Counted from the stretch's first letter, positions 21,701-29,990 are shown. The stretch: DNA of 64,000 nt from Mytilus californianus (GCF_021869535.1 NW_026262690.1:62504995-62568994), one strand, 5' to 3'. The notes: a model not told the origin generated them from the letters alone. Numbers and translations are program-made.

Positions 21701-24248
21701 CTTGTTAACATTCTGACATCCTGCTACATGTATAAATTTGATGGGGAAAATTTGTTTTTGTTTAAAGCTCAAAGCTCTTTTTAAAGTTAGAATTTTCTTA
21801 TCTTTTAAAAATTTTGTTTCCACTATTTATACTTTAGGTTAGAAAAGAATTTGTTAAAACAAAACTGGAAATCTTTTATTAATGTCTTTTCTGTGATTAA
21901 TGTTGTGAATAAAGACATGTCAACATGGAATATGAACTTATCTGATTAGGTCATTTAAAAAAAAATGGACTTCTGATAGATAGTTGATATTTGATATACA
22001 GTTATATAGGCATTGATTGCATGCATAGTTATTGTCTCGCCTTGACGGAGTCAAAAAGCGAGACATAGGTATGCTGTTTCCAGCGTCGACGTCGGCGGCG
22101 TCAACAATGTATTAGTTTGTGATTAGTTCTAGTTCATGGTGAACCACTAGTGGTAGGTCAATGATATTTGGTATGCAGTTGTATTAGCATTGGCACATCT
22201 CATTACCATGGAGATTATTTGGCCCCGCCCCCTCAGTCAAGGTCTATTGACTTCGAAACTTTTCATAGTTTACATGTATTAGTTTGTGATTAGGTCAATT
22301 TATGGGGAACCACTAGTGGTATGCAGTTGTATAAGCATTGGCATATCTCATTTCCATGGAGATTATTTGGCTCCGCCCCCTTAGTCATGGTCTATAGACT
22401 TTGAAAAGATTGCTAAGTTTACATGTATTAGTTTGTGATTAGGTCAGTTCAAGGGGAACCATTAGTGGTAGGCCAATGTTAATTGGTGTTCAGTTGTATA
22501 AGCATTAGCACATCTCATTTCCATGGAGAATATTTGGCCCCGCCCCCTCAGTCATGGTTTATTTACTTTGAAACTTTTGCTTAGTTTACATGTATTAGTT
22601 TGTGATTAGATCAGTTTAAGATGAACTGCTAATGTTAAGTCAATGATATTTGGTATGCAAATTTATTGGCATTTGCAAGTATCGTTTCCATGGAGATTAT
22701 ATAGCCTCACCCCTGATCATGGTTCATTGACTTTGAAACTTTTACATAGTTTACAAGTTAATGTATGTCTTTAGGTTTGTTTAAAGGGAACGACTTATAA
22801 TAAGTCAATGGTATTTGGTATGCAGTTGTATTAGCATTGGCACATCTTATTCCATGGAGATTGTTTAGCCATGTACCTTCAGTCATGGTTCATCGACTTT
22901 GAATATTTGCATAACTTACATGTACATGTTCAATATTGCTATTTTAATTTCAGCATTTGCATTATCAAAATTACAAAAAGGTGAGACATATCTCTGTGAT
23001 AACAGTTTATGTACAGAATGTGAGACTCTGACCCTCAGGTATTCCCCATAGACTCAGTTAATCATTCAACAGGCAGAGACATTCTTATCATCCCAACATT
23101 TTCAATTTCACTGGACACTATATTAACTGCCTTGGCCAGTGAACAAGAAATCATTTTTTATTGAGTGTAAAAAAAAAGGCTATATCTATAAAGTTATACA
23201 TGGACTTACTTATTTCCATTTTAGCCATAGCCGCAACTAAAGTAGATGATGTTAGAGAAGTCTTAGACTACTATAAAAATTTTGATGATCCTCTTGAAGC
23301 ATTTAAAGATAACCAGAGAAAATTACAAGTAAGTATTAAAGTTCCATGCTATATTTGCTTATATCATGAAAGGTACAACTGGGTTTAAAAAAAATTGTGC
23401 CACTGTGTTTTTAAATTTTATTATCTAATTATAGATCAATATAACTTGATTGAACTCACAGCAATGCTGTCCAAACTGGAAGATTGAAATAGTTTCTATC
23501 GTCCCATTAATCGATTGAAATATATTCTATTGTGACATGAAATTAAGCTTATTAAAAACTTGTCAAACAATTATTAACAATAAAAAATTTGTTTTTTCAA
23601 GGATACTTAATTTTGTTGTTTCTTCATTTGCTCCAATCAAGTACAATGTTACTAAAAATTTGTATTTCGTTGAGTATGTAAATTTGCTATTGAATATCTT
23701 TACTTGTGAAATCCTCAAAAATTAATATCCAGGAAACATTAATACAGAAAAAGTATTTCTAAATACTGTGTAAGGGTTGTTCTATTAAAACATACATGGG
23801 ACCAAAGGAAGGCAGGCACCTTGAAATCTCAAATATAGGTAGGTGCCAATTACAGTAAAAATACATGTAAAATTCAAAGTTTACTTCTCTAGGTGGTTAC
23901 CCATTTTGAAAGTGCCTTCTCTGGGTACCATGTATGCTTTAATGAAACATCCTTGGTTAGAAGATGGGCTTAACCCATTGGGTTTTTTTTTCAAACTGAC
24001 TGGTCCCAGTCAGTAAAAAGTTGGAAATGATGATCTACTGGTTAAAACTAATAATAAAAGAGAGTATTAAACTTTCTACAAAAAAACGTTAAAGATAATA
24101 GTAGAACTTGTATAAAAATAATTTTGTTCTACATAGTATTTCTTAATCTTTATTTTAGGAAGAACAAGAAAGACAGTCAAAGTTGATGCAGGAAAGAGAA
24201 AAGAAAAAGCCAACCAATTTTGGACTGAATTTTCTTGGCAGAAGATAA
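754..24248 (+). CDS. TIMM50: TIMM50, mitochondrial import inner membrane translocase subunit TIM50 (3' nine exons; 5' end outside window)
   Basis: TIM50 is the intermembrane-space receptor of the TIM23 complex. It takes presequence proteins from the TOM complex and hands them to the TIM23 channel. Spliced model: 754-785, 4225-4246, 4653-4711, 7333-7452, 11431-11538, 12366-12464, 15762-15918, 23225-23328, 24159-24248. It encodes 263 residues and a TAA stop. The order and content match TIM50 throughout: a [13 protein letters not shown] segment, the degenerate FCP1/NIF-type motif [58 protein letters not shown], and a DPLEAFK...LQ tail followed by a charged C-terminus. The catalytic DxDxT motif of FCP1-type phosphatases is absent, as in known TIM50 proteins. 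Human TIMM50 is about 353 residues, so roughly 90 N-terminal residues (presequence, transmembrane segment) are upstream of the window. The first exon begins in phase with two bases of a split codon. No frameshift or internal stop is seen, so it looks functional. Confidence 0.95.
1322..1667. repeat. 31-bp minisatellite, 11 copies
   Basis: Eleven near-perfect copies of a 31-bp unit with core GGTGTGTGGCATGTTTAGAC. Variation is limited to GATT/GTTA/GTTT at one position, mostly in the last units. It lies in the TIMM50 intron between exons A and B. Confidence 0.95.
1668..2459. other. Intron, no gene seen
   Basis: AT-rich intronic sequence between exons A and B with no exon-like ORF and no repeat matching others in the window. 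Confidence 0.5.
2460..3000 (+). repeat. Degenerate R5 repeat
   Basis: It opens with TTTTATATGGCTGTC..GATGTATTATGGTAT, a decayed form of the R5 head at 8.05 and 30.07 kb. Three roughly 150-bp units with CAGAGTTAT..AC.TT and AGCTCCCTTTC motifs follow. It is older than the other R5 copies. Confidence 0.6.
3288..4095 (+). repeat. R4 element with 192-bp tandem core
   Basis: The head contains GTCGAGCCTTCGACTTTAGTCGAAAAAGCGAGAC and a CGTCGGCG-rich segment. About four units follow (ATTCACTCTGTGG at 3376, 3568 and 3760; spacing 192 bp), each with CCAAACTTGGACAGAAGCTT. The tail at 4040-4095 repeats a weakened head motif (GTTGAGCCTATGATTA...GCGAGACAC). It ends about 130 bp before exon B. Confidence 0.85.
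4225..4246 (+). CDS. TIMM50: TIMM50 exon B (22-bp microexon)
   Basis: The acceptor TTTTTTCAG and donor GTAAGT are both strong. The exon encodes IEDEFSQ plus one base, matching the IPDEFDN segment of vertebrate TIM50. At 22 bp it is a microexon that gene predictors would easily miss. It joins exon A in phase 0 and exon C in phase 1. Confidence 0.85.
4653..4711 (+). CDS. TIMM50: TIMM50 exon C (59 bp)
   Basis: A long T tract then CAG precedes the exon; GTAAAT follows. It encodes [20 protein letters not shown], which aligns with the region of human TIM50 containing LRRTYKYFKDYRQ. It is a basic amphipathic helix before the phosphatase-like domain. The preceding intron is only 406 bp. Confidence 0.9.
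4712..5213. other. Intron C-D, 5' part
   Basis: No exon-like ORF or recognised repeat; AT-rich intronic sequence. Confidence 0.5.
5698..5725. repeat. 28-bp near-perfect palindrome
   Basis: Arms GAATTATTCACTT and AAGTGAATAATTC are separated by AC. It could form a 13-bp hairpin. No function can be assigned. Confidence 0.7.
5850..7245 (+). repeat. R2 element, long copy
   Basis: The head is ATGCCCCAGCCGTAGCGGCT then GTCCGTCTGTACGTACGTCC. Roughly 165-bp units follow (TCTCTAACTT.AGTTTGCCTC, AAACTTACACACAATGCTTA, TTCTAGAGTTATGCCCCTTT). The tail is ATGCAAGCGGGGGCATCATC followed by palindromic GTGTCCACATGTGGACAC. Short ORFs inside it are by-products of the repeat. Confidence 0.9.
7333..7452 (+). CDS. 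TIMM50: TIMM50 exon D (120 bp), start of FCP1-like domain
   Basis: The exon is 40 whole codons bounded by CCACCAG and GTAAGT. It carries the TIM50 signature [16 protein letters not shown], followed by [14 protein letters not shown]. At the place where catalytic members of the family have DLDETLVHS, this protein has EMNDVLVHP. Both aspartates and the threonine are therefore replaced, so by family knowledge it should lack the classical phosphatase mechanism. Confidence 0.97.
7713..7888. repeat. Poly-C tracts (C10, C20, C17, C14)
   Basis: Four long C runs at 7713-7722, 7749-7768, 7857-7873 and 7875-7888 are separated by A/T-rich spacers. G-quadruplex formation on the minus strand and i-motif on the plus strand are possible. 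Run lengths in an assembly are error-prone. Confidence 0.8.
8050..8755 (+). repeat. R5 element
   Basis: The head is TATACGCCAGTTTACGGGAC..ATTATGGTAT followed by GTCCGTCTGTCC and AACATGTCGGACATTA. Roughly 170-bp units follow, with ACTTTGGTGAATTGTTTATA, GAGCTCCCTTT and GGGGTGATTTTCCAG. It matches 30.07 and 39.52 kb. Confidence 0.85.
9120..9520 (-). repeat. R1 5' part, inverted
   Basis: This is the reverse complement of the 28.5-29.0 kb R1 head and first units (TGGCCCCTAATTCCTAAAC, CAGAGAGATCCATACAC). It ends at the R1 terminus CAATATACGACCGCAAAA. The only ORFs are non-conserved repeat frames. Confidence 0.8.
9578..10345 (+). repeat. R2 element
   Basis: Head ATGCCCCCGTCGTAGCCGAG and TACGTACATACGTATGTC, four roughly 160-bp units, and tail ATGCAAGCGGGGGCATCATC. 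Same orientation as the copy at 5.85 kb. Confidence 0.9.
10346..10898. other. Intron D-E, unique sequence
   Basis: No exon, repeat or RNA gene recognised. Short minus-strand ORFs here show no family resemblance. Confidence 0.5.
10899..11323. mobile_element. Possible short foldback/MITE-like element
   Basis: CTAGCTGCAGAACC (10908-10921) is perfectly inverted at 11301-11314. The flanks GGCA and TGCC extend the match imperfectly. The interior has no ORF. Only the ends support the call. Confidence 0.4.
11431..11538 (+). CDS. TIMM50: TIMM50 exon E (108 bp)
   Basis: The exon is 36 codons between ATTGCAG and GTAAGT. It encodes [19 protein letters not shown] then [17 protein letters not shown]. The GWR.KKRP and PLYE(I/V)V(I/V) motifs are family hallmarks. 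An ORF runs on past the donor to about 11568, but that tail is intronic. Confidence 0.97.
11539..12365. other. Intron E-F
   Basis: 827 bp with no recognised repeat or RNA; ends in the exon F acceptor. Confidence 0.6.
12366..12464 (+). CDS. TIMM50: TIMM50 exon F (99 bp)
   Basis: The exon is 33 codons bounded by TTGCAG and GTTAGT. It contains [19 protein letters not shown] then HGHHVK, matching the [21 protein letters not shown] core of human TIM50 almost residue for residue. Confidence 0.97.
12465..12985. other. Intron F-G, 5' part
   Basis: No exon-like sequence or repeat recognised. Confidence 0.5.
12986..13180 (+). repeat. R13 fragment, CG-rich head type
   Basis: TTTTTGTCCCCCGCGTAATGC, a GGGGGCGGGGGGACAT segment and CCGTCCATCTGTCTGTCCGC form a head like those of R2 and R5. 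Only one partial unit follows before the next R2 copy, so it is probably truncated by that insertion. Confidence 0.6.
13181..13612 (+). repeat. R2 element, short copy
   Basis: Head with AGAGGGGCATTAAGTTTTAC and CGTCTGTACGTACGTCCC, about two units, and tail GCAAGTGGGGGCATCATCTG. The length difference from other R2 copies comes from unit number. Confidence 0.9.
13613..14372 (+). repeat. R1 3' end with inner TTTGATATGCTGAATCTAA units
   Basis: Positions 13960-14190 carry the 'GGGTTCTTTGATATGCTGAA' units. From 14190 the R1 end follows (CATTCATTCTGTGTCAGAAA, GTATCAAGCTTGAATGTAG, CAACTGTTCAGGGATTGACC, AGAGCATTTTATTAC). The first 300 bases are only weakly repeat-like. Confidence 0.7.
14373..14885. 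other. Intron F-G, no gene seen
   Basis: AT-rich sequence without recognised repeats or exon-like ORFs. Confidence 0.5.
14886..14990. mobile_element. Small foldback element
   Basis: 20-bp arms (14886-14905, AAGTGGCCGCATTTGTGTTC, and 14971-14990) are inverted with one mismatch. They surround about 65 bp of AT-rich sequence that is itself partly palindromic. No clear target duplication is seen. Confidence 0.55.
14991..15761. other. Intron F-G, 3' part
   Basis: No gene or strong repeat; ends at the exon G acceptor. Confidence 0.5.
15762..15918 (+). CDS. TIMM50: TIMM50 exon G (157 bp)
   Basis: The acceptor is TTTGCAG and the donor is G|GTTTGT, a weaker match to consensus. The exon encodes [33 protein letters not shown], an acidic GDDDD turn and LIDLANFLQ, ending in phase 1. 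CLNRD and LQP.NA are conserved from yeast to human. The next intron, 7.3 kb, is the longest in the gene. Confidence 0.97.
15997..16340. repeat. 26-bp minisatellite, about 13 copies
   Basis: The unit is built on GACAAAAGGACAACATTATG. Variants A/G in 'AAAGACA'/'AAAGGCA' and C/A in 'GACC'/'GAAC' are scattered. It starts about 80 bp after exon G. Confidence 0.95.
16341..17235. other. Intron G-H, 5' part
   Basis: No gene, RNA or strong repeat recognised. Confidence 0.5.
17236..18150 (+). repeat. R3 element
   Basis: The head is TTTGTCGAGCCTGCGACATC..GTCGCAGAAAGCTCGACA with a GGCGGCGGCG segment. Units of about 150-170 bp follow (ATGATTGTAAGGTGTACATG, CTGACCTTGACCTCATTTTC, ACTATAAGCAATAGGTC). The tail is AGTAAAGCAGGCGAGACATT. 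Other copies lie at 28.0, 30.0 and 31.6 kb. Confidence 0.9.
18151..18661. other. Intron G-H, no gene seen
   Basis: No exon-like ORF; the first 180 bases may be a decayed repeat tail. Confidence 0.4.
18662..19125 (+). repeat. GC-richer dispersed repeat with a 92-codon ORF
   Basis: The stretch begins GATTGATTGATTGTTGGTTG and is clearly GC-richer than its surroundings from 18800 to 19100. An ORF at 18843-19121 encodes 92 residues including [21 protein letters not shown] do not recognise a protein family. The body (AATGTCCAATGGCAAATATT, GGCATCGGATTTAACGTCCC) resembles a dispersed bivalve repeat rather than a host gene. It could be a retroelement fragment. Confidence 0.5.
19140..19364 (+). repeat. 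Degenerate repeat units interrupted by R2
   Basis: Units with TTAAACCATCTTCTTTCAAA and GGAGTTATGGTCCTTGATTG appear before the R2 insertion. A related AGGAGTTATTGTCCTTGATT resumes at 20497, so R2 seems to have inserted into an older repeat. Confidence 0.5.
19368..20485 (+). repeat. R2 element
   Basis: Head ATGCCCCCGCCGTAGCGGTG and GTCTACGTACGTACGTACGT, about six units (several truncated), and tail ATGCAAGCGGGGGCATCATC plus GTCCACATGTGGACAC. Confidence 0.9.
20499..21138 (+). repeat. 640-bp segment duplicated at 30910-31584 (copy 1, intronic)
   Basis: From AGTTATTGTCCTTGATTTC to GCTTTACCTCAGGA the sequence is matched with small indels by 30910-31584. Shared landmarks include TATTATGCTATACTAGCTTT and TGATTTAAAGCTTAAGACAA. 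There is no coding potential. The intronic location is in the TIMM50 G-H intron. Confidence 0.85.
21139..22032. other. Intron G-H, unique sequence
   Basis: No exon-like ORF, repeat or RNA gene recognised in this AT-rich stretch. Confidence 0.5.
22033..22995 (+). repeat. R7 element
   Basis: Head TGTCTCGCCTTGACGGAGTC..AAGCGAGACATAGG then GTCGACGTCGGCGGCGTCAA. Five to six roughly 165-bp units follow (TACATGTATTAGTTTGTGAT, CATTTCCATGGAGATTATTT, GCCCCGCCCCCTCAGTCA). The tail contains AAATTACAAAAAGGTGAGAC. An inverted copy occupies 43.26-44.53 kb. Confidence 0.9.
22954..22980 (+). other. Possible repeat-derived 27-nt cassette exon in TIMM50 intron G-H
   Basis: TTTTAATTTCAG precedes and GTGAGA follows this 27-bp stretch. 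Placed between exons G and H it is in frame without stops and would add AFALSKLQK. The sequence is the end of an R7 repeat. The two inverted R7 copies at about 43.3 and 43.5 kb carry TTTCAAC where this copy has TTTCAGC, so the acceptor AG is specific to this copy. TIM50 homologues lack these residues, so constitutive use is unlikely. Confidence 0.25.
23225..23328 (+). CDS. TIMM50: TIMM50 exon H (104 bp)
   Basis: The acceptor is CATTTTAG and the donor GTAAGT. Its first two bases complete an alanine codon begun in exon G. It encodes (A)[18 protein letters not shown] then [15 protein letters not shown], matching [20 protein letters not shown] in human TIM50. Confidence 0.95.
23329..24158. other. 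Intron H-I
   Basis: 830 bp with no recognised repeat; ends at the last-exon acceptor. Confidence 0.6.
24159..24248 (+). CDS. TIMM50: TIMM50 terminal coding exon I (90 bp with stop)
   Basis: The acceptor is TTATTTTAG. The exon encodes 29 residues and TAA. It begins with a charged [17 protein letters not shown] helix and ends in FGLNFLGRR, comparable to the glutamate/lysine-rich tail and NLFLGSL segment of vertebrate TIM50. An AATAAA hexamer overlaps the stop and is too close to be the polyadenylation signal. Confidence 0.93.
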   Translation, partial: EEQERQSKLMQEREKKKPTNFGLNFLGRR

Positions 24249-26029
24249 TAAACTTTGTAAATAGTTATCTTCATTGAATCAATTGTACTTGATGTCATAT
24301 GTAATTTACAATAAGTTGAAAAATTACTATTTCTAAGAAAAGTATGTTGTGTCCTTATTTGAAATTCACTTGTGTGATTTTTGTTTATTGATTCAGAATT
24401 CCCTGTATTTTCCCTTTGTAAATGAGCTGGCTACGTACCAATTTCAATAATATTTGTCAACTTGCTGACAATGAAGCTTTAATACAGTTCTGATAAGATC
24501 TCTGTATATTTATGGTCTTGTCATACTTTTTTATGTCATAAATTGAACAAAGATAATTTGATGTCAATGATTTTTTTATATAAGAAGGCTGCACACAGAT
24601 ATGATTTCTATCTAATGACATCACATTATATACATAAGGACTGGTATCCAAATTAGTAGGTGTAACAGTGATATAGACATGGACTGCACATAACATTGAC
24701 AACGTCAGCATGATGGAGTATGGAATGTAAAATCGGCAATTTGACCTATCCTCTCCACCGACTTGTAGTCAGGGAATTACGATATAAATTTAAAAGTCAT
24801 ATGAAAGTAATTACAAACTTATATTCACAGATATGACAGTACAAATTCCCCATTGACAAATAAAAGACTAGTTTAGTTTCAATTTCAATTTATGAATAGA
24901 AATTTTCTACTTGAAAATGTGCGACACATCATTTTTGCATATCCATCTACTCCCCTTATCAAATCTTGTCTAATCCCATATTAAAACCTGTCATTAAAAT
25001 TTCAGCTAAAGTCTCAGGCTAATATTAAGACTTTATATTGATATCACTATAATCAGGTATATTGATATCACTATAACCAGGACTGATATTTGATAAACTA
25101 TAGTAGACGGCTTTACTTTAACTTATATTTTTGCATGAATAATGTTTCCCCTATAATAAAGAGAAGCATGTTTTAAAATTAAGTGTGATGGGGGTTGCTG
25201 TCTCATTGACCTGTAAACATTTTCCTGGGTTGTTATTTTTCTTGATTTCAATGCCTAAACTTTTTATTTGGGGGTTCAAATTCACCCTTCAACAATAAGT
25301 TTGCAATTAACAGCAATATTATAAGTTTCTATAACCCATTGTGTGGTTGGTAATTTTATGCATTTCTATCGTAGCTGGGCATAAAAATCAATGTCCTCCT
25401 ACACTCTTTACAGCAGTGGCTTTTCTTTGAGGTAGATTTCATCATGCAGCATCATGAATAGTACAGGAAGACACAGTCTTGTGCAGTGTGCATGGTTGGT
25501 CCTCAACTTGCATATTATTACACTTACAGTAGGTGTTCAATTCCTACAAATAAAGATTGTTTATAGGAATCACCTAATCCTGTCATATTTCCAATTTGTG
25601 TATTATAATGAATCATTGGATCTGCCCACCTTCTTAATCAGCACTATTTTAACACATTGTTCATGTACCTATGATCTTTTAAGTTTTTTAAAAAATCACA
25701 AAATTTATTAATTTGAAAAAGTAGTTGACATTTTATATTGGAAATAATATGAATGATTAATAGAAATTATGACACAATCAGTTATTATTCTAAGATATAT
25801 ACATGTACTAATTATTGAAATTAAATAAATATTTTATGAGTTATACTTTGAAATATGCACATTTCAACTAAATGATGTAAAATTGATTACACGTGGGATG
25901 ACACTACTTTCATATCACTTCACAATTACTGCTAAATTTTTTTTTGATGTATGTTTAAAGTTTTACTTTAATATTCGAAATGTTAATAACATAGAACTTT
26001 ATTTTGAAGATCTGCAAACTTAAGGTTTT
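24249..26029. other. TIMM50 3' UTR and flank
   Basis: Contains the likely 3' UTR and AT-rich flank. An 85-codon ORF at 25454-25711 has no recognisable domain and ends in low-complexity sequence. No other gene is seen. Confidence 0.5.
24859..24864 (+). terminator. Candidate TIMM50 polyadenylation signal
   Basis: This is the first canonical AATAAA beyond the stop-codon region, giving a 3' UTR of about 0.6 kb, with a T-rich stretch after it. Other AATAAA hexamers occur at 25549 and 27509. The last is followed by an A10 run at about 27526. The true site cannot be chosen from sequence alone. Confidence 0.35.
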
Positions 26030-27000
26030 TAGCTCACCTTTCCAAAGGAAAAGTGAGCTTTTGCCATCACTTGGCGTCTGTCTCCGTCGTCATTGTCTGT
26101 CCGGTGTAAACTTTTTCAAACATCTTCTCCTCTGAAACTTATGAACCAATTCCAACCAAACTTAAGATGAATGATCCTTAGGGTATCTAGAATAAACTTT
26201 GTGTTTTATTTTCTGTTTCATCAAAAAACATGGTCGCCATGGCTAAAAATAGAACATAAGGGTAAAATGTAGTTTTTGGCTTTTATGTCAAAAACTAAAG
26301 CATTTAGAGCAAATCTGACATGGGGTAAAAATTTTCAAATCAGCCCTGAAATTTTCAGATGAATCTAACGACCCATTGTTGGGTTGCTGCCACTAAATTG
26401 GTAATTTTTAGGAAATTTTGCAGTTTTCAGTTATTATCTTGAATATTATTATAGATAAAGATAAACTGTAAACAGCAAAAATGTTCAGCAAAGTAAGATC
26501 TACAAATAAGTTTTATATGACCAAAATTGTGAATTGACTCCTTAAGGAGTTATTGCCCTTTAAGGACAATTTTACACAATTTGTTTTCTAACTTTAAAAA
26601 ATCTTCTCCTCTGAAACTGTTGAACCAAATTAAACCAAACTTAAGCTGAATGATTCTTAGGTTATCTAGAATAAAGTTTGTGTTTTATTATCTGTATCAT
26701 GAGAACATAGCCGCCATGGCTAAAAATAGAACATAGGGTAAAATGCAGTTTTTGACTTATACCTCAAAAACTAAAGCATTTAGAGCAAATCAGACAAGAA
26801 GTAAAGGTATTCATTAGGTCAAGGTCTACCTGCCCTGAAATTATCAGCCAAATCAGGTATCTGATTTTTAGGTTACAGCCCCTGAATTGATGATTTTAAG
26901 GAGATTTTGCAGTTTTCGGTTATTATCTTGAATATTATTATAGATAAAGATAAACTGTAAACAGCAAAAATGTTTAGCAAAGTAAGATCTACAAATGTAG
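26030..27000 (+). repeat. R6 element, two units of about 470 bp
   Basis: The head is TTTTAGCTCACCTTTCC..GAAAAGTGAGCTTTTGCC followed by CACTTGGCGTCTGTC. Two units start with CATCTTCTCCTCTGAAACT and end with TTATAGATAAAGATAAACTG. An inverted, shorter copy is at 54.19-54.82 kb. Confidence 0.9.
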
Positions 27001-27654
27001 TGTATAATGTTGACTGGTACAAAAATTGTCTGGCATATACTTCATTCAAGATTAAAATTAGGTTGTTTTAGTGTTTATTTAAAGAAAAATAGTACATGTC
27101 AATAATATTGATATTTTGTCAGTGAATACCTCTGATTGTAAGGTGATATTGCCACTTATCTTTTATATGTGAGTGGTTTTATAATTTTTTGTACAATACA
27201 CACCTATGAATTATAGAATATAATATTGCAACTGTTAAACCATCTTCAATGGTGATGAATATCTACTTATAAAATTTGATCTTCTCTGCCAATATTTTAT
27301 GCATGGATTAGAAATGAAAGTACAAACTAAATTGAGTATTTATACATGCTCACCATGACTATATCAGATTTAGACATGTATAAAAATATTCAATTTTTAG
27401 ATGAGCCTGATTGAGAGGGGATTAGCTGTTCTAGATCTTTATTACTTATGAATATTGTATAGTAATGTTTTGTATACATGTATATAATTATTATTTGAGC
27501 CTGCAACTAATAAATGACTTTATAGAAAAAAAAAATCTATGCTTTAAACTCATGACTTTTTACCTTAACTTCTCCAAAAGGACTGTATGAGCTATTAATT
27601 GTCATTAATTTATATTGACCAGCATTAGTACAAAATGTATGATAGCCACTGATC
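27001..27654. other. Intergenic, no gene seen
   Basis: AT-rich sequence. AATAAA at 27509-27514 followed by A10 could be a late polyadenylation site or an old insertion remnant. Confidence 0.4.
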
Positions 27655-27985
27655 AAGCAAAGAATAAATAAAATGCTCTGCAGGGTGCAGCTTGTTACAA
27701 CTGCAGAGGTCCAACCCTGAACAGTTGGGACATATATGGACACTAACATTTAAGCTTGATACAGCTCTGAATTTGGATTGTGATTAAATAGTTGACACAG
27801 CAAAGGTTTCCGACACAGAATAAATGTAGTCCAAAAACTTAAAAATTTGAAATTGGACATCTACTTATGATGGTCCAATATCCAAAATCTAAATTACATG
27901 GTTAGATTTGGCATATCAAAGAACCCATGAATTCAATTTTTGATGAAATCCAGCAACGTTTATTTTTTGACCCTTTGGGTTTAGA
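27655..27985 (-). repeat. R1 end fragment, inverted
   Basis: Starts AAAATGCTCTGCAGGGTGCA and continues GCAGAGGTCCAACCCTGAAC and TTTCCGACACAGAATAAATG, the inverse of the R1 right end. It is cut off by R3 at about 27985. Confidence 0.85.
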
Positions 27986-28505
27986 TTTTTTTGAGCCTGC
28001 GACTACTGTCGCAGAAAGCTCAACATAGGGATAGTGATCCGGCAGCGGTGGTGGCGTTAACTAACTACTTAAAAGCTTTATATTTTAAAAGGTGAAAGAC
28101 CTGGATGCTTCATACTTTGTGTATAGATGCCTTATGTTATGAAGTTTCCGTCTGTCCTTAACCTCATTTTCATGGTTCAGTGACTACTTGAAAAAAAAGT
28201 TAAGATTTTTTGTAATGTTAATTTCTCTCTTATTATGAGTAATAGGATATCTATATTTAGTATGTGCGTACCTTGCAAGTCCTCATGCCTGTCAGACTGT
28301 TTTCATCTGACCTCGACCTCATTTCATGGATCAGTGAACAAGGTTAAGTTTTTCGTTGTCAAGTCCATATATCAGATACTATAAGTAATAGGTCTAATAT
28401 ATTTGATGTATGGAATGATTGTAAGGTGTACATGTCCAACTGGCAGGTGTTTTCTGACCTTGACCTCATTTTCATGGTTCAGTGGTTAAAGTTAAGTTTT
28501 TGTGT
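27986..28505 (+). repeat. R3 element, interrupted
   Basis: Head TTGAGCCTGCGACTACTGTC..GCAGAAAGCTCAACA and units very similar to 17.24-17.75 kb. It breaks where the full R1 element begins. R3 sequence (ACTATATGCAATAGGTCAAC) continues at about 29998 after R1, which indicates that R1 inserted into R3. Confidence 0.85.
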
Positions 28506-29990
28506 TTTTATACGACTGCAAAAAAATTTTTGTGGTCGTATATTGGTGTGACGTTGGCGTCGTCGTCGTCGTTGCGTCGTCCAAAGACACATTAGTTTTC
28601 GCACTCTAACTTTAAGTGAATGGATCTCTATGAAATTTTACCATAAGGTTCAATACCACAAAAGGAAGGTGGGGATTGATTTTGGGGGTTATGGTACCAA
28701 CAGTTAAGGAATTAGGGGCCAAAAAGGGGCCAAAAATAAGCATTTTTGTAACTTCCAGACATAACTTGTGTGTAAGTGTATGGATCTCTCTGACATTGTA
28801 CCACAAGGTTCCATATCACAAAGGGAATGCTGGGATTGATTTTGGGGGTAATTGCCTCCAAATTTTAGGAATTAGGGGCCAAAAAGGGGCAAAAAACAAG
28901 CATTTTTCTAGTTTCATGACAATAACTTGTGTGTAAGTGTATGGATCTCTCTGACATTGTATCACAAGGTTCCATATCACAAAGGGAATGCTGGGATTGA
29001 TTTTGGGGGTAATTGCCTCCAAATTTTAGGAATTAGGGGCCAAAAGGGTAAAAAAACAAGCATTTTTCTAGTTTCATGACAATAACTTGTGTGTAAGTGG
29101 ATGGATCTTTATGAAATTGTACTACAAGGTTCCATATCACAAAGAGAAAGCTGGGTTTGAGTTTGGGGGTAATTGCCCAAAAAGTTTAGGAATAAGGGGC
29201 CAAAAAGGGGCCAAAAATAAGCATTTTTCTAGTTTCCAGACAATAACTTGTGTTCAAGAGTATGGATCTCTCTGAAATTGTACTGCAAGGTACCATACCA
29301 CAAAGGGAAGGCTGGGATTGATTTTGGGGGTAATTCCCTCAAAATTTTAGGAATTAGGGGCCATAAAAGGGCAAAAAAACAAGCATTTTTCTAGTTTCAG
29401 GACAATAACTTGTGTGTAAGTGTATGGATCTTTATGAAATTGTACTACAAGGTTCCATATCACAAAGGAAAAGCTGGGTTTGAGTTTGGGGGTAATTGCC
29501 CTAAACGTTTAGGAATTTGGGGCCAAAAAGGGGCCAAAAAACAAGCATTTTTCTAGTTTCCAGACAATAACTTGTGTTCAAGAGTATGGATCTCTCTGAA
29601 ATTGTACTGCAAGGTACCATACCACAAAGGGAAGGCTGGGATTGAGTTTGGGGGTGATGAATCATAAGGGGGTTCAAAAAATTTTGGGGGGGGGGATTTT
29701 TTTTTCCCTTTTTTTTTCTTTAAAATTTTCCATTTTAAATTGGTTATTTCTGATTTATATATAAAAGCAAATAATAATGATATGGTTTGAATAGGTAAAT
29801 TAAAATTTTTTAAGTTCTTAGACCACTTTCATTCTGTGTCAGAAACCTATGCTGTGTCAAATATTTAATTACAATCCAAATTCAGTGCTGTATCAAGCTT
29901 GAATGTTGTGTCCATACTTGCCCCAACTGTTCAGGGTTCGACCTCTGCGGTCGTATCAAGCTGCGCCCCAGTGGAGCATTTTATTGTCTT
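28506..29990 (+). mobile_element. R1 element, near full length, inserted in R3
   Basis: Left end TTTTATACGACTGCAAAAAA and GTGGTCGTATATTGG, then a CGTCGTCGTCG head. About 6.5 units of 161 bp follow (28600-29650). A G-run/T-run segment leads to the right end CTGCGGTCGTATCAAGCTGC..GGAGCATTTTATTG. The CGACCGCA/TGCGGTCG motif lies at both ends. No transposase is present. ORFs on both strands are repeat frames. Confidence 0.85.

Noticed and set aside
23161-23388. 75-codon ORF as an independent small gene
   Set aside because: Its conserved part is TIMM50 exon H; the ends read into introns.
24247-24252. AATAAA as the TIMM50 polyadenylation signal
   Set aside because: It overlaps the stop codon and would leave almost no 3' UTR; downstream hexamers are likelier.
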